Below, one piece after another: positions 10,023 to 12,633 of a stretch of DNA of 12,633 nucleotides (its first letter is position 1; each line of letters starts with the position of its first letter). Under the pieces are notes generated by a model. The model had not been told where the DNA came from. It was given only the letters and a program-made list of their open reading frames with translations, and searched no databases. A program made the position numbers and the translations under genes. Origin of the DNA: Conidiobolus incongruus B7586 (taxonomy: Eukaryota > Entomophthoromycota > Entomophthoromycetes > Entomophthorales > Conidiobolaceae); assembly GCA_000697335.1 (NCBI GenBank), contig JNEM01015384.1, forward strand, positions 1 to 12,633, written 5' to 3'.

Positions 10023-10861
10023 TTAATTTTCGCAGATTGGTATAATTTCTTGGCGTTGTTCGCCATTATTAAGATTTTTGGTCTTAACTCCTTGATCCCT
10101 AACCTCGGGTTCTCTTGTATCATTCATCTCTGAGCAGCTATTCTGATCATCTTTAACAGACCGATTGTCGAAACCCTGATTTTTCAATTTCCTCTGTGGG
10201 ATGATTTTCTCAAACGCCGATTTCAATTCTCTGCATCGCAATAACTCTATGAGGATCTCAAACTCATGATTCACCACTAACACTTTGTGTTGACTCAATT
10301 TTACATACTCGCTAATTAGTAGTTGTGCTGTCTGAATCCTCAGTTCTTGAGCTTTGTTCATTGTAAGATTTTTCATTGGAATTAATAAGAATATTACAAT
10401 AATATTTATATAAATACCTTAAGACGATTTTTATCAACAATACCACCAATAATATTATATTTATTAACCTCCAATTCTCTGATAACATTGTTAGAATCCA
10501 ACGTCAAGTACACTAATTTGTCCTCATCTACCAGATCTATAAAATTCTCTTTGTGGTAGTCGAACGTCATCCAATTCCTAAAACCTCTCAACAATGCTCC
10601 TATCAATTTGTCAACTTTTGGCCCCACCCCCGTCATTTTGATGTATACGGGGGAAGCAGTGCGTTTATTTGAAGCGTAACTACGACCGATTTGTTGCTCT
10701 ACAATTTTGACTTTGTCTAGCATCAAGCCTTTAAACTTCATATCTATTACTACATTTACGCCTCTTGCCGTTTGCTCAATTTTCTTCGATTTTGGTGGCA
10801 ATGGCAGCCCACCACCATCACAGTGCTCACACTTCTTAGCCCGCTTAGCTTTTCCACGCAT
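10023..10861 (-). CDS. TRM10: tRNA (guanine-9-N1)-methyltransferase, Trm10 family, possibly defective
   Basis: Trm10 is a SPOUT-fold enzyme that uses SAM to methylate N1 of G9 in tRNAs. Two exons are clear by homology: 10861-10418 (148 codons) and about 10370-10023 (115 codons plus TAA), 263 aa from this ATG; yeast Trm10 is 293. Family landmarks, numbered from this ATG, are GVNVVIDMKF (34-43), VYLTLDSNN (117-125, with the conserved Asp at 122), the IIGGIVDKNR signature (137-146), LTMNKAQELRIQT (150-162), KVLVVNHEFEIL (177-188) and AFEKIIPQRKLK (200-211). The C-terminal tail (212-263) is polar and probably disordered. The intron of about 47 nt (10371-10417) has a good GTATTT donor, but no AG occurs in it; at the point fixed by homology the sequence reads AA. 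The same frame continues upstream through conserved Trm10 N-terminal sequence with stops (separate entry). Identity is secure; whether it makes full protein is not. Confidence 0.88.
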
Positions 10862-10942
10862 GCTTAATTTTCTCTTCTACTCCGCCTTTGTTGGTTCATA
10901 TTGTAAAGTTTTTCAGAATATTTTGATTTGACTTTCACCCAT
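10862..10942 (-). pseudogene. TRM10: TRM10 N-terminal region with two in-frame stops
   Basis: This is the in-frame continuation of TRM10 upstream of its first usable ATG. From an ATG at 10942-10940 it reads MGESQIKIF, TGA (10915-10913), KTLQYEPTKAE, TAG (10879-10877), KRKLS and then MRGK. It aligns without gaps to the N-terminal GMSKKQ...KRQRWEENKAK basic segment of yeast Trm10, as I recall that sequence, so it appears to be ancestral coding sequence. I found no GT-AG pair that would remove both stops and keep the frame. Either the gene now starts at 10861 without this segment, which lies outside the catalytic SPOUT domain, or the gene is decaying, or the transcript is recoded or edited. Confidence 0.65.
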
Positions 10943-12633
10943 ACCCGAGGTGTCAACAATCGGATCTAATTCGAGTAAGTAGTCAATTATTTAAGGTTTG
11001 TCATTTTCTTGATTATTTTTAAGAATTTTCAGTATTGTTAATATTAAATAATGTAAATGTTTAAATATTTATAGATTTATTGTCGTTTTTAATATCTACA
11101 ATTTCTCCATTTTGTTACTATTGTCAAGTCTTAAATCACTCATTTTTCAATTATAAAAACTATTAAATAGGATATCAAGATTGAATATAAATGATTTTGT
11201 GAATGTTAATTTTAAGTATATTATAATTAGTCTTATTTATTTACCATCACGTTTTTCTTAGTTTCAAATTATCCAAATTGTTTAAATCATAAATTTGTAA
11301 TATAAATTAATTATGGGATATCAACTTTTTTCAACCTATATAAGTTATGATATTTTACGAATATTAAAAATGGACAAAATTTGTAAAAATTAAAATTATA
11401 AGAATATGATTAGTTAGACTTTAATAAGATATTAAGATATCTAGATCAACTTTATTAACTTTTTATTTCACCTTATATCTCATTCTTATTTCCATTTATT
11501 AAAAACTTAATATATTATATTTAATTTTAAATTATAATATTGAATAATATTTTTAATTTCAAATTTTGTTTGCAATCAATTTAATATAAATATAAACATA
11601 AATTATTTGTTAATGAATAATAATTACAGTTTAAACTTTTAAACTTTTATTCTATTATATGAATATGATTTTCTAATTAATTAATATTATATTATATCAA
11701 TATATTATTAATATATCTATATTTACAATATATTAAATTGATATAAATCTTGATTTCTAGTTAAAATTATATATTCAATTCAAATTTATTAGATATATTT
11801 TTAGATTGTGTACTATATTATTTATAAATATTTGATATAACAATATATTTTTAACTTAATTGATTATATTCAATTATTATAAACTTATTTGATTTTTATA
11901 TTATAAGATAGGCCTATTATAATATTAATATAATATAAAAAATAAGATTAAAAGACTTTGCAAATAAAATATCAAAGAATTAAAAAAATAAATAAAATTA
12001 ATATATATAAAACCAGAATTGATATTTTATTTATTACCTTATAAAAAAATATGGAATTTTATAAGATTTGATTTTTTAAATATATTATCAATTTTAAAAA
12101 ATTATAAACTAATAAATAAGAGAGTATATTATTTCAATATACTCATCGATAAATTATTCTTTATTATTATATATAATTTGGCTGAGGTTTTTAAATAAAT
12201 TAAAACTATCAAAAGTCATTAATTTAGTATAATTGAAACTGAATTACAAACTTAATAAAATAATTCAAAGTTTACAAGCAACTGAAAGATATTACTTTAT
12301 ATAAACTTATCATTAATCACTAAATCAATTTTTTAAAGCTTAAGAGGAGATTATTTAAAAATTTTTAATATCTGGAATATTAATCTTGATTGTTATTTAT
12401 TCAATTTTTATAATAATTTTGTTCAAAATTAATATTATTTTTATACTAGATAATGGATTATTAAAATATTCTTATATTATAATTTTAAATATATTATATA
12501 TATTCAAATTTAAACTTGGTCTAATTAATTAATACTTAAAGCTAATAGTTTATCAACTAACCAAAATATAAAAAAAAATAAAATATCTATAACTAAACAA
12601 AATATAATAAGATATAACTAAAATCCATAGTTT
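10943..12633. other. AT-rich non-coding region, right edge
   Basis: Apart from the first 50 or so bases, which are of mixed composition and probably belong to the TRM10 upstream region or a lost upstream exon, this is A+T-rich DNA with dense stops, short AT runs and no recognisable gene, RNA or terminal repeats. Confidence 0.6.

Noticed and set aside
9941-10123. Minus-strand open frame overlapping the TRM10 3' end in another frame
   Set aside because: It overlaps the supported TRM10 C-terminal frame and runs into AT-rich spacer; no independent support.
10707-10931. Plus-strand open frame opposite TRM10 exon 1
   Set aside because: It is antisense to conserved Trm10 coding sequence and has no motif.
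1-12633. CRISPR array, bacterial operon or defence system
   Set aside because: There are no regularly spaced repeats and no bacterial gene organisation; the exon-intron structure is eukaryotic.

Overview
The window looks like nuclear DNA of a small-genome eukaryote, most likely a fungus. Two genes have introns of about 47-52 nt. Those of the QTRT2 gene obey the GT-AG rule, and one carries a perfect yeast-type TACTAAC branch site. A class II tRNA-Ser with internal box A and box B sits between protein genes, and the standard genetic code fits. The assignment to fungi is inference. Most of the window is extremely A+T-rich non-coding DNA, with the genes as islands of clearly higher G+C, as in genomes with AT-rich isochores.

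Layout. 1-1174: AT-rich DNA. 1175-1696 (-): an unrecognised, proline-rich, cysteine-containing protein that may be secreted. 1697-5468: AT desert, interrupted at 3589-3921 by a sharp island of higher G+C with TG...CA ends, read here as a probable solo LTR. 5469-7022 (+): a complete seven-exon gene for the queuine tRNA-ribosyltransferase accessory subunit (QTRT2), 416 aa after splicing. 7516-7597 (-): tRNA-Ser(GCU). 8629-9825 (+): a single-exon 398-aa protein derived from a Ty3/Gypsy-type retroelement integrase, with no other retroelement parts beside it. 10023-10942 (-): a two-exon TRM10 (tRNA m1G9 methyltransferase) gene, convergent with the integrase-like gene. 10943-12633: AT desert.

Two recognisable genes are tRNA-modification genes (QTRT2 for queuosine, TRM10 for m1G9) and a tRNA gene lies between them. 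They are on different strands and widely spaced, so I see no operon-like unit and regard this as probable coincidence. The observation most worth checking is TRM10. Its conserved catalytic domain reads cleanly, but the conserved N-terminal frame contains a TGA and a TAG, and the only intron has no AG anywhere inside it. All three anomalies are an A where a G would be expected. That pattern fits either G-to-A (RIP-like) decay or A-to-I RNA editing. The second point of interest is the lone integrase-derived gene, a candidate for host domestication.
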